Virus record (IMG/VR): IMGVR_UViG_3300020021_000019
Coordinates: 1-54,081 of that record
Length of the DNA stretch: 54,081 nt
From: a virus
Strand: one strand, 5' to 3'
A program made the translations under genes and the position numbers. Below, in pieces: positions 7,096 through 13,507 of this stretch. Numbering within the stretch: the first letter of the stretch is position 1; every line of letters begins with the position of its first letter. A model generated the notes under the pieces. The model worked only from the letters and a program-made list of their open reading frames with translations, had not been told where the DNA came from and did no database searches.

Positions 7096-7289
7096 CACGC
7101 AGCCTGCTCTTCCATGATCTTGATGGCCTTCTCCACGGCGGCTTCCACGATGAAGTCACCGCGCTTCTTCTGAACGTGGGCCGCAGCGATATCCACCAGC
7201 CGCTTATCGGATGGCCGACACCGGCCACCAATCGTCGGCCAGCCTTCCTTGCTCTGGCCTGAATCGGGGGGTACGTTCTCGGAAGCCAT
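7095..7289 (-). CDS. Ribbon-helix-helix-like protein, first gene of the early operon
   Basis: 64 residues. The segment KRLVDIAAAHVQKKRGDFIV plus EAAVEKAIKIM resembles the helices of small RHH proteins of the DUF1778/CopG type (lid.AA...ksrsdFileAa.ekA). The start ATG at 7289 has GAGGTG upstream; the ORF could begin one GTG earlier. Its place directly opposite the repressor gene is where lambdoid phages have cro, so a Cro-like regulatory role is a reasonable inference. Confidence 0.5.
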   Translation of the reverse strand: MASENVPPDSGQSKEGWPTIGGRCRPSDKRLVDIAAAHVQKKRGDFIVEAAVEKAIKIMEEQAA

Positions 7290-7355
7290 TGCCACCTCAG
7301 CACTTAGAGTGTTGTGATGCTATTTGCCATCAAACAGCGTTGCTAGCGCGTCGAT

Positions 7356-7384
7356 ATGTTAGCAAAAGGCAATGGTTAACGCAA
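7356..7384 (-). promoter_or_regulatory. Candidate early promoter with overlapping inverted repeat
   Basis: Minus-strand TTGCGT (7379-7384) and TAACAT (7356-7361) are separated by 17 bp in a locally AT-rich intergenic region between the divergent repressor and early operon. An inverted repeat TTGCTA (7340-7345) and TAGCAA (7360-7365) overlaps the -10 region and could be an operator. Both boxes are only moderate matches to the sigma70 consensus, and no equally good promoter for the plus-strand repressor is seen. Confidence 0.35.
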
Positions 7385-7402
7385 GGGGGAATATTGCCGG
7401 TC

Positions 7403-7840
7403 ATGATTGCGGCGGGATGGGGTGGGCGAATAGACCAACTCTGGCAGGCCCTCGGCTATACCAGCCACGGGGAATTCGCGGATGCGCTCCATGTGGGGAG
7501 CGCCCGCATTTCACATTGGGTGAATGAGACTGGGGACACGGTACGGCTGAAGAGCCTAAAGAAGATGGCCGGACTGACTGGCAACTTCGATGCGGCCTAC
7601 CGATGGTTGCGCGAAGGCGGGGAGATGCCCGAGCTAGGCGTTAACGCACCCGTTAACAGGGATGCGGCACTGCTCGCGGTTGCGTCTGAGTTGAAGGCCT
7701 TGGCCCAGCGCCTTGAGGCGCTGGCCGGGACTACGCCGACAGGCGAAGATGGCGATGACGACGGGGACGCGGGCCTACTGGGGAAGGCTCTACCAGCTCC
7801 TCCAGTTTCCGGGAAATCTCGGAAGCGTCGGACGGGGTGA
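7403..7840 (+). CDS. XRE/CI-like phage repressor
   Basis: 145 residues. Residues 8-60 form a helix-turn-helix domain: IDQLWQALGYTSHGEFADAL, then VGSARISHWVNE. This is followed by a helix pair and a Ser/Pro/basic C-terminus with an acidic run (GEDGDDDGD). No S24 peptidase domain is present, so induction would not be by RecA-driven self-cleavage. It faces the early operon. ATG 7403 is chosen; AAGGGGG lies 17 bp upstream, so a TTG at 7394 (spacing about 5) is an alternative start. Position and domain make it the likely lysogeny repressor. Confidence 0.65.
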   Translation: MIAAGWGGRIDQLWQALGYTSHGEFADALHVGSARISHWVNETGDTVRLKSLKKMAGLTGNFDAAYRWLREGGEMPELGVNAPVNRDAALLAVASELKALAQRLEALAGTTPTGEDGDDDGDAGLLGKALPAPPVSGKSRKRRTG

Positions 7841-8012
7841 CGGGCTCCAGCGCTCCGTCGGCCAGCAGCCCAGCAAAGAGCCCGTAATTCGGATACACAC
7901 CATGAAGGACCACAGCAGGAGCGGTCGGGTGGCCAGGACGAACGCCGAGGCGGTCGCCTTTGACGCCAAGGCCGGGAATATCGCGGGTGAGGATAACGAC
8001 CATGCAGTCCAT
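7731..8012 (-). CDS. Hypothetical small protein convergent with the repressor
   Basis: 93 residues. The N-terminal part is strand-like (MVVILTRDIPGLGVKGDRLG) and looks like a small beta-barrel; the C-terminus is basic. It overlaps the 3' end of the repressor gene on the other strand by 110 bp. Start uncertain among ATGs at 8003, 8012 and 8027. Transcription of this gene would be antisense to the repressor message. Confidence 0.5.
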   Translation of the reverse strand: MDCMVVILTRDIPGLGVKGDRLGVRPGHPTAPAVVLHGVYPNYGLFAGLLADGALEPVTPSDASEISRKLEELVEPSPVGPRPRRHRHLRLSA

Positions 8013-8205
8013 CGGTTCGGCTTCCATTCGGAGGCGGTCCGAAAGTGCAGCCCGGACCCCATCAGGTCAAGGGTGTAACCCTGCCCGGTTTTCACCCCTA
8101 TTACCGATGGTAGTGGCGCCCCGAAGACTTCCAGTTAGTGTGGTGCTGGTGAGGTCCATCAGCCGTACCCACCATATAATGGTGCGTCACCCACTGGAGC
8201 CGTAC
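8013..8205. promoter_or_regulatory. Intergenic region with possible moron promoter
   Basis: Plus-strand TATAAT at 8175-8180 lies 26 bp before the lipoprotein start. No good -35 box is found at 16-18 bp upstream, so this is only a candidate -10 for independent expression of the lipoprotein pair. An imperfect GGGT/ACCC hairpin lies near 8070. Nothing else is seen here. Confidence 0.3.
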
Positions 8206-9027
8206 ATGCGTGCGCCATCCCTGCTGATCCTGCTTGTCCTGGTTGCTTGTGGTGGTTCCGATCCCAGCGGACCGCCGCCAGCCCCCATTGCTCAGGTTGT
8301 GTTCAATGGCCCTGAGCGAGTGAAGGGCGGCGAGCCACACACCTACTCGGTCACGCAGATCCTAGCCGACAACTCAGTGGTGAATCGGCCGATTAGCTGG
8401 AGCGTCAGCCCGTCCATCGCCGGCACGATCACCTCGGCCGGCGTCCTGACCACGAGCTCGACCGCGGATCTACAGGTCATCGCAACCATCGACGGCGTAC
8501 AATGGCCGCTGGCGGTGTCGAGCTATGATTGGGTGCGACTAAGCAGCGCGACTATCGCGGGCGCGGCGCTCCCGGCAGATGTCGCTATAACCAATTATCA
8601 AGGTACCTCGGAATACCCCACGCTTTTGGTGGGCTGCGCCAACGGCGGATATGTAGTGGGCGTCAGCTTCCAGGGCATTCTGACACTGAACGGTGACGTG
8701 TCCTACCAGCTCGATGGTGGCGCGACCCAGAATGAGACTTGGGTAGACGAGGACGACGGCCTGGCCTACCCAAGCGCAACGAACGCAGGGCAGAAGGCTT
8801 TCGCAACGACCCTAGCCGCCCACCACCTCTTCGGTTTTGCCTTCTCTGAGTACGTCGGACCAACGGCTCATGCCACCGAATGGCGGCTGACGGGAATGAC
8901 TGCGGCCATCGCCACTTCTCTGGCCGCCTGCGCGAGCGATGCCATGATCTCCGCCTCGCCTGCCCGGCAGCGAGCGCTCGGCAATCTTCTTGAGGCCTTT
9001 CGCGCCGGGCAATCCAGCCGCCCATGA
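8206..9027 (+). CDS. Lipoprotein with Ig-like domain (candidate moron)
   Basis: 273 residues. Signal peptide MRAPSLLILLVLVAC with a lipobox (LVAC, Cys at 15) then a Gly/Ser/Pro linker. Residues 28-110 look like a bacterial Ig-like (Big) domain. The C-terminal 150 residues resemble periplasmic TagO/VasI-type beta domains: YPTLLVGCANGGYVVGVSF, a VSYQLDGG strand, and a conserved Cys pair. The start has GGAG 8 bp upstream. Opposite strand to the phage operons and next to the repressor, so probably expressed in the lysogen and facing the envelope. Superinfection exclusion or another surface change is a guess. Confidence 0.75.
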   Translation: MRAPSLLILLVLVACGGSDPSGPPPAPIAQVVFNGPERVKGGEPHTYSVTQILADNSVVNRPISWSVSPSIAGTITSAGVLTTSSTADLQVIATIDGVQWPLAVSSYDWVRLSSATIAGAALPADVAITNYQGTSEYPTLLVGCANGGYVVGVSFQGILTLNGDVSYQLDGGATQNETWVDEDDGLAYPSATNAGQKAFATTLAAHHLFGFAFSEYVGPTAHATEWRLTGMTAAIATSLAACASDAMISASPARQRALGNLLEAFRAGQSSRP

Positions 9028-9188
9028 AGCGCCACCGCTGGGAGCACCCGACCGACGACACCGACCCGCGCGCTCGGCGGTGCTCCGTCTGCGGACTGCG
9101 GGCCACCTACGACGATCAATCCATGTTCCATCTGCCGACCAGCGAGTGCCCCGTTACCTCACCCCTTGAGATGCAGGAACAATTGTAG
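9024..9188 (+). CDS. 54-aa zinc-knuckle protein
   Basis: ATG overlaps the lipoprotein stop (ATGA), so the two form a plus-strand pair. The product starts MKRHRWEHPTDD and has CSVCG (20-24) and a later Cys, consistent with one zinc site. Its last 30 bp overlap the end of a convergent minus-strand gene. Function unknown. Confidence 0.6.
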   Translation: MKRHRWEHPTDDTDPRARRCSVCGLRATYDDQSMFHLPTSECPVTSPLEMQEQL

Positions 9189-9344
9189 GGCGAACCAGGT
9201 GCAGGCCATGGCCAAGGTGAACAGGTAGACCACCCGCTCGACCGTGGGCACCGGACGCGGGGTGCCAGGCTGGCGGAGATCACGGGCGAGCATCAGGACG
9301 AACAGGATGCCGACAATCAGGAGCGCAAGACCGAAGGTGACCAC
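9159..9344 (-). CDS. Small two-pass membrane protein
   Basis: 61 residues with hydrophobic segments at about 3-20 (FGLALLIVGILFVLML) and 38-58 (VVYLFTLAMACTWFALQLF). GTG 9344 is preferred, with GAGG 6 bp upstream; a GTG at 9356 is the alternative. Last gene of the late, lysis end of the genome; could be a holin or antiholin. Confidence 0.5.
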   Translation of the reverse strand: MVTFGLALLIVGILFVLMLARDLRQPGTPRPVPTVERVVYLFTLAMACTWFALQLFLHLKG

Positions 9345-9377
9345 GGGAAACCTCACCGAAAAAAGGAAGAGTTGAGA

Positions 9378-10016
9378 TTAGAACAGCCTGGGCAGCCGGA
9401 GCGCGTAGCTCACACCGACACCGACCATCGGCGCCGCGACCACCTTCCCACCCGACAGCGCCCCACCATAGCCACCGAACAGCGCGAGGCTCAGCCGTGA
9501 CGGGGCGCGGGCCTTGGCGATCACGGCCTGCAATCCCTCGATCACCTGCGTCTGCTGATTCATCCGGCCTTCCGCGTCGATCTGCGCCCGGAGACAGGTC
9601 GAGGCGACGAGTTGGGCGTCCCGCATGGCCGTGAACCCGAGGGCGCCGGCGATCCGCAGGGAGTCCGCCTCAGACGTGCGTTCCTGGTACGCCAGCCGGA
9701 AATAGGCGGCCGAATCGTTCGGGGCGGTATCGACGACCGTCGCTAGTCCGGCCAGGCTATCGGCCCGATGCCCGGAGAGGCCGGCCGCTCGCTGCAGCGC
9801 GGCTACGCGCACGGTCAGCCGGGCGGTCGAATCGCGGAACCGGGTCACCGAATCAGAGGCCCGGCGCTGCAGGCTGTCGAACGTGGGTCGGGTCGCCCTG
9901 AGGCTGTCGAGCTCATGCTGCGTCGCGGGGTCCACCACCGGCGGCCTGCCCGGGTGCAGCAGCCAGCCCACCGCGAAACAGGCGAGGCAGAGAGCGACCC
10001 ACACTATGGGCTTCAT
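9378..10016 (-). CDS. Rz-like inner-membrane spanin candidate
   Basis: 212 residues. One N-terminal transmembrane helix (IVWVALCLACFAVGWLL), then a long coiled-coil-like periplasmic part (about 30-160) with many Ser/Asp/Arg, and a Gly-rich C-terminal end (LFGGYGGALSGGKVVAAP). This layout, next to DUF5675 and membrane proteins, suits an i-spanin. The glycine-rich end is unlike classical Rz. The lipoprotein at 11900-12160 could be the outer-membrane partner. Confidence 0.5.
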   Translation of the reverse strand: MKPIVWVALCLACFAVGWLLHPGRPPVVDPATQHELDSLRATRPTFDSLQRRASDSVTRFRDSTARLTVRVAALQRAAGLSGHRADSLAGLATVVDTAPNDSAAYFRLAYQERTSEADSLRIAGALGFTAMRDAQLVASTCLRAQIDAEGRMNQQTQVIEGLQAVIAKARAPSRLSLALFGGYGGALSGGKVVAAPMVGVGVSYALRLPRLF

Positions 10017-10019
10017 CGC

Positions 10020-10235
10020 TCACCACCTCGGTTCCGGGTTCCGTCCCCGCGGCACAAACGCGGTGAGCCGTTGCTGGCCATGCGACTCGACCAACCCCTT
10101 GAGCAGTAGCTGCAGCGCGCACTCCATCTCGAAGGCTTCGCGAATGAGCCGCTGTTCAAGGGTTTCAGCCGCGTTCCAGGGCGAGGACTCGCCCTGCCAG
10201 GCGTCCCCGTCGTCTTCCTGGGAGTGGAGGCCCAT
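10020..10235 (-). CDS. Hypothetical acidic protein
   Basis: 71 residues, acidic N-terminus and a helical core (LEQRLIREAFEMECALQLLL). Starts a few bases after the 76-aa gene and ends 3 bp before the spanin candidate. No family recognised. Confidence 0.5.
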   Translation of the reverse strand: MGLHSQEDDGDAWQGESSPWNAAETLEQRLIREAFEMECALQLLLKGLVESHGQQRLTAFVPRGRNPEPRW

Positions 10236-10239
10236 CGCG

Positions 10240-10470
10240 TCACGCGCACAGCCTGGCCATCAGGTCCGCCTCGGGGTCATCCCACACGTCTTTCGACTTG
10301 CGCCGCTCCGGGATCCGCATTTCCTCGCAGGCAATCCGGTAACTGGCGCGACTCTGCACCCGCATGACCCCGGACACGGTGAGGAAATAGGAGGTGGCCG
10401 ATCGCACGTCCGGCCGGTCGACCTGGGCCAGGACGGCACCGCCCATCGTGAGCCCGTACCAGACGCACAT
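10240..10470 (-). CDS. Hypothetical protein
   Basis: 76 residues. The start at 10470 is set by a TGATG overlap with the DUF5675 stop. The C-terminal part is charged (CEEMRIPERRKSKDVWDDPE). No recognised family; lies inside the lysis cassette. Confidence 0.5.
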   Translation of the reverse strand: MCVWYGLTMGGAVLAQVDRPDVRSATSYFLTVSGVMRVQSRASYRIACEEMRIPERRKSKDVWDDPEADLMARLCA

Positions 10471-10889
10471 CAGGCGGCCATCCGCGACTCCGGGGATATC
10501 CCCGGCGCCCAGCTGACCACGATCAGGCATTCATCGATGCCGTCCATCGCCGCCATGAAGCGGTCGAAGGCTTCATGGCTCTGAGTGACCATCTCGCTTT
10601 GCCGGCCGAGGCCGAGCAGGACACAGCCCAGCGTGTCCTTCAGGAAGTTCCCGATATGGAGTTCGACATCCTCCCGATCGGGCACGGCCGTGATCTCGAA
10701 CAGGATGCACCGATGCTTGACCGAGAAGCGGCGCTTGAGCGTGTAGGTGCCCGCAGGGATGCAGGAGACATTATTGAGGTTGTCGCGCCATGGGGGCTCT
10801 AACGTGTGGAAGGACAGGCCATCCGGCAGCGTGAGGCGGCCGAAGGTGACGGCGCTGCTGTCGGTCCGGAGGAGGGCGAGAATCATCAT
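10470..10889 (-). CDS. DUF5675 family protein (candidate cell-wall enzyme)
   Basis: 139 residues. The family signature is clear: FGRLTLPDGLSFHTLEPPW, then CIPAGTYTLKRR, then LHIGNFLKDTLGCVLLG. DUF5675 proteins sit in phage lysis cassettes, often where an endolysin is expected. The H-x-G-N ... G-C pattern recalls the His/Cys site of L,D-transpeptidase-like folds; that link is an inference. No other endolysin is recognised in the window, making this the best candidate for the muralytic protein. Coupled to the membrane protein upstream (ATGA). Confidence 0.75.
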   Translation of the reverse strand: MMILALLRTDSSAVTFGRLTLPDGLSFHTLEPPWRDNLNNVSCIPAGTYTLKRRFSVKHRCILFEITAVPDREDVELHIGNFLKDTLGCVLLGLGRQSEMVTQSHEAFDRFMAAMDGIDECLIVVSWAPGISPESRMAA

Positions 10890-11209
10890 GGCTTGGCCTC
10901 GGGGATGGGCTGTTCGTTGGAGTCATTCACGCGCCGGCCCGGTATCTGCCCCGCGAGGACTTGAGTCGTGCCGGCCTTGCCGCTGGCCTGGCCGAAGGCG
11001 CTGGCCGCCACCCCGACGGTGACCGGTACCAGCGCGGCACCGCCCAGCCAGAGCAGGATCGACGTGTCGTCCTTCTTGAAGGCGAGGAACAGCGAGGCCA
11101 CGAAGGCTGCCACGAACGCCAAGGCCGCGGCGACCAGGACGAACAGTTTCTTGGCCCGGTCGTAGTCGAGCGCTCCCTCGGTATCCGAGATCCAGCGGAG
11201 GCGACTCAT
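10886..11209 (-). CDS. Holin-like two-pass membrane protein
   Basis: 107 residues. A cytoplasmic N-terminus (MSRLRWISDTEGALDYDR) is followed by two strong membrane segments (LFVLVAAALAFVAAFVASLF and ILLWLGGAALVPVTVGVAAS) and a polar tail. Start at 11209 overlaps the receiver-domain stop (ATGA). Its size and topology, directly before DUF5675, suit a class II holin. Confidence 0.55.
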   Translation of the reverse strand: MSRLRWISDTEGALDYDRAKKLFVLVAAALAFVAAFVASLFLAFKKDDTSILLWLGGAALVPVTVGVAASAFGQASGKAGTTQVLAGQIPGRRVNDSNEQPIPEAKP

Positions 11210-11517
11210 GCCGTCCCCCACAACGCGGCCACGGCCTCGACCAGTGCCTCATTCGTGAACGGCTTGGCCAGGGTCGCGTGGGAGTAGCCGGAGACGGTGA
11301 CGACGGGCACGTCAGGAAAGACGAGCGCGATATCGTGGCCGGAGCCATCAGGCAGGCGCTCATCCAGCACCATCGCGTCCCACGGCCCTTCGAGTGCCAG
11401 CGCTTGCCCCATCGAGTCCGCCGCCGCGACGAGGTACCCCGCATCCACCAGGACCCGGACCATCGCTTCGCGGATCGCCCGCTCGTCATCCACCACCAGT
11501 ATGCGTTTCGTGGTCAT
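11206..11517 (-). CDS. Stand-alone response-regulator receiver domain
   Basis: 103 residues forming a CheY-like receiver. ILVVDDE gives the acidic pair D10/D11, LDERLPDGSG gives the phospho-acceptor D52, TVSGYS gives the Ser switch residue S76, and AKPF gives K85. All five conserved positions are present. S76 and K85 are only 9 residues apart where CheY has about 22, so helix alpha4 and strand beta5 are shortened. There is no output domain. The gene is coupled by ATGA overlaps to membrane proteins on both sides in the lysis cassette. Confidence 0.85.
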   Translation of the reverse strand: MTTKRILVVDDERAIREAMVRVLVDAGYLVAAADSMGQALALEGPWDAMVLDERLPDGSGHDIALVFPDVPVVTVSGYSHATLAKPFTNEALVEAVAALWGTA

Positions 11518-11900
11518 GACAGCGCCTCACCCTTCTTCTGCGCAATCAGGCGTTGCAGGTTCAGATGCGCGGCGCCCACTACGCTCTCGACGTGCTTGGC
11601 CTGTTTCTCCTGTTCGTCCCGAATCGCATCCTCCAGCCGATCAAATCGCCGGTCGAGGAAGGACATGATTTCAGCCCGGTCGGACGTGGTGTAATGGGTA
11701 TCGTTGCGGCGGAACATCTCGATGACGGGCGGCAGCATCTTGAGCACCAGGGCGAGCCCGGCGAGCAGTGCGCCCACGGAGACGCCACTCGCGGCCAACC
11801 CGGAAAGGTCACCCTCGGCCCCGATGAGCAGCAGCCACGCGCCGAGCCCCAGCATGGAGCCAGCGAGGAGGGTGAACCAGCGAGAGTCGCGGCGGCTCAT
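11514..11900 (-). CDS. Two-pass membrane protein with coiled-coil tail
   Basis: 128 residues. Membrane segments at about 10-27 (LLAGSMLGLGAWLLLIG) and 36-55 (SGVSVGALLAGLALVLKML), then a charged coiled coil (FLDRRFDRLEDAIRDEQEKQ). The start at 11900 overlaps the lipoprotein stop (TAATG). Possibly a holin or antiholin. Confidence 0.55.
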   Translation of the reverse strand: MSRRDSRWFTLLAGSMLGLGAWLLLIGAEGDLSGLAASGVSVGALLAGLALVLKMLPPVIEMFRRNDTHYTTSDRAEIMSFLDRRFDRLEDAIRDEQEKQAKHVESVVGAAHLNLQRLIAQKKGEALS

Positions 11901-12160
11901 TAGTAGGGCTCGATCGGGGGCGGCACTTCGATGGACTGATGCTGGCAGACCTTGAGCGCGGTGTCCGCCGTCGGTAGGAGGTTCCCAGCCGGGAGCCAGC
12001 ACTCGAACCGCTGGACCGTCCCTTGCCGGAGGACGACGTGCCAGCCATCGCGGGTCACCGTGTTACCGCTTGGCGCGATGGCGAACGCCGGGGCCTCCGG
12101 GGCCGAGGTCTCCTGGCAGCCAGCCAGCACAGCGATGAGGAGCAGGGCAGGGAGGCGCAT
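11900..12160 (-). CDS. Small lipoprotein (possible o-spanin)
   Basis: 86 residues. MRLPALLLIAVLAGC is a short signal with lipobox LAGC (Cys 15). The mature part contains a Cys pair and ends PPPIEPY. Position at the head of the lysis genes fits an outer-membrane spanin subunit, but it is not next to the Rz-like gene and other roles are possible. Confidence 0.6.
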   Translation of the reverse strand: MRLPALLLIAVLAGCQETSAPEAPAFAIAPSGNTVTRDGWHVVLRQGTVQRFECWLPAGNLLPTADTALKVCQHQSIEVPPPIEPY

Positions 12161-12162
12161 AG

Positions 12163-13506
12163 TCAAATCTCCTCGACGAGGGCGAAGGGGGCGCGATGGC
12201 GGGCCAGCATCGCGTTCTCCAGCGGATTGAGCTCGCGGAACGTGGCGAGGAAACTCCGCCGCCAGGCGTAGGTGGCATCCGCCGGATCCCACGCGAAGAA
12301 GAGCTGGCCCGAAATCCCCAGATGCTGCTGCATCGCAAAGAACTGGCTGAGCGCTTCGTCCTCGGTGAGCAGACTCAGCGAGGCGTTCACCATGCGCCGA
12401 TTCGGCTTGACGTGGTACTGGGCTGAACCGCCATCCGTGCGGTTCCGCACCGTGTCGGTCTCCAGTCCAAAGGCGGCGCCGTAGTCCATGTTGACTTCCG
12501 GCTGGAAGGTGCCCGCGATCACCAGCCGCGCGAGGTCGACATAGCCCGCGGTGTTGGTCGGGTCGTTGATCTCGAAGAGGTACTCGCCGATGTTGTCGGT
12601 CGCGTCATTGGCGAACACGCCCTCGGTCGGGATATAGACGAAGGGGACATTCAGCCCGACAGTATCTTCTGCGGTGAGGCCTGCCGGGGCCGCCGAGACG
12701 TACCCCGAGTCAGCGGCCAAGCGGTCCGTGTCCGTGTTGTAAATTTCCAGATCCCCGCAGTAGAGCGTCCCGGTGTTGGCGGTGGCCAGCGCGGATGTGG
12801 TGGCCGGGTAGACCTCCCACTGATTCGTGTTCGCTGTCGTCACGCTGGCCGAGATGAAGGACAGGCGGAAGGAGCCCCCAATCACCCGGTAGCCGACATA
12901 GGTACCCGTCGTCATTGTGACAACCGGCAGGCCGCCGCTCCAAGTCAGCACGCCAAGCAGCCGGTTCGCGCCGGCGGTCGTGTCCCGGAGCCGGAAGGCG
13001 GACGAGGTGCTGGTATTCTGCCGGACCTTGAGGCAACAGGCTTTGACGGCATCACCGGCGAAGGCGCAGACCTTGGTATAGCCCTCCAGCGCGCCCGCGT
13101 TGTCATCGCCAATCAGATCCAGGGACACGCCATCGGTGCCGGTCACCGCTGCGGCCACCCGGGTGGGTGTGGCCACCAGTGACCATCCGGTGCTGAAGTC
13201 CGGCGAGAAGAAGCTGAGGCCCGGCTGGCCGAAGAAGCCGCGCGCGCGGATGGAGCCCGCCGCCGAAACGGTGTGCTTTGGAATGGCGACGAGGCCCACC
13301 GACCGCAGCGCCCCCAGGGTACAGGAGAACCTCGTATCGGCCGGCGAGGCACTGGAGGAGCGCGCGACCAACGACAGCCGCCGGTCCTGCAGATTGGTCA
13401 GCGGAAGGGTGCTGGACCATGAGCCGCCGATCGCCACGCTGAACGTCGGGGTGTAGAGGACGCTCACATCCGAATAATTGGGATAGCCAAAGAGACAGTT
13501 CGCCAT
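12163..13506 (-). CDS. Tail tip or fibre-associated structural protein
   Basis: 447 residues, beta-rich, Thr/Ser/Gly-rich, no signal peptide. It starts 1 bp after the stop of the tail hub gene and is the last structural gene before lysis, the place of tip or fibre proteins in lambda-like phages. The C-terminal 80 residues (from VNASLSLLTEDEALSQFF) are more helical and may attach to the tail. No specific family recognised. Confidence 0.6.
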   Translation of the reverse strand: MANCLFGYPNYSDVSVLYTPTFSVAIGGSWSSTLPLTNLQDRRLSLVARSSSASPADTRFSCTLGALRSVGLVAIPKHTVSAAGSIRARGFFGQPGLSFFSPDFSTGWSLVATPTRVAAAVTGTDGVSLDLIGDDNAGALEGYTKVCAFAGDAVKACCLKVRQNTSTSSAFRLRDTTAGANRLLGVLTWSGGLPVVTMTTGTYVGYRVIGGSFRLSFISASVTTANTNQWEVYPATTSALATANTGTLYCGDLEIYNTDTDRLAADSGYVSAAPAGLTAEDTVGLNVPFVYIPTEGVFANDATDNIGEYLFEINDPTNTAGYVDLARLVIAGTFQPEVNMDYGAAFGLETDTVRNRTDGGSAQYHVKPNRRMVNASLSLLTEDEALSQFFAMQQHLGISGQLFFAWDPADATYAWRRSFLATFRELNPLENAMLARHRAPFALVEEI

Positions 13507-13507
13507 G

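Noticed and set aside
7211-7402. Long N-terminal extension of the repressor ORF
   Set aside because: It would cross the early promoter region and the opposite early gene; the HTH begins just after ATG 7403.
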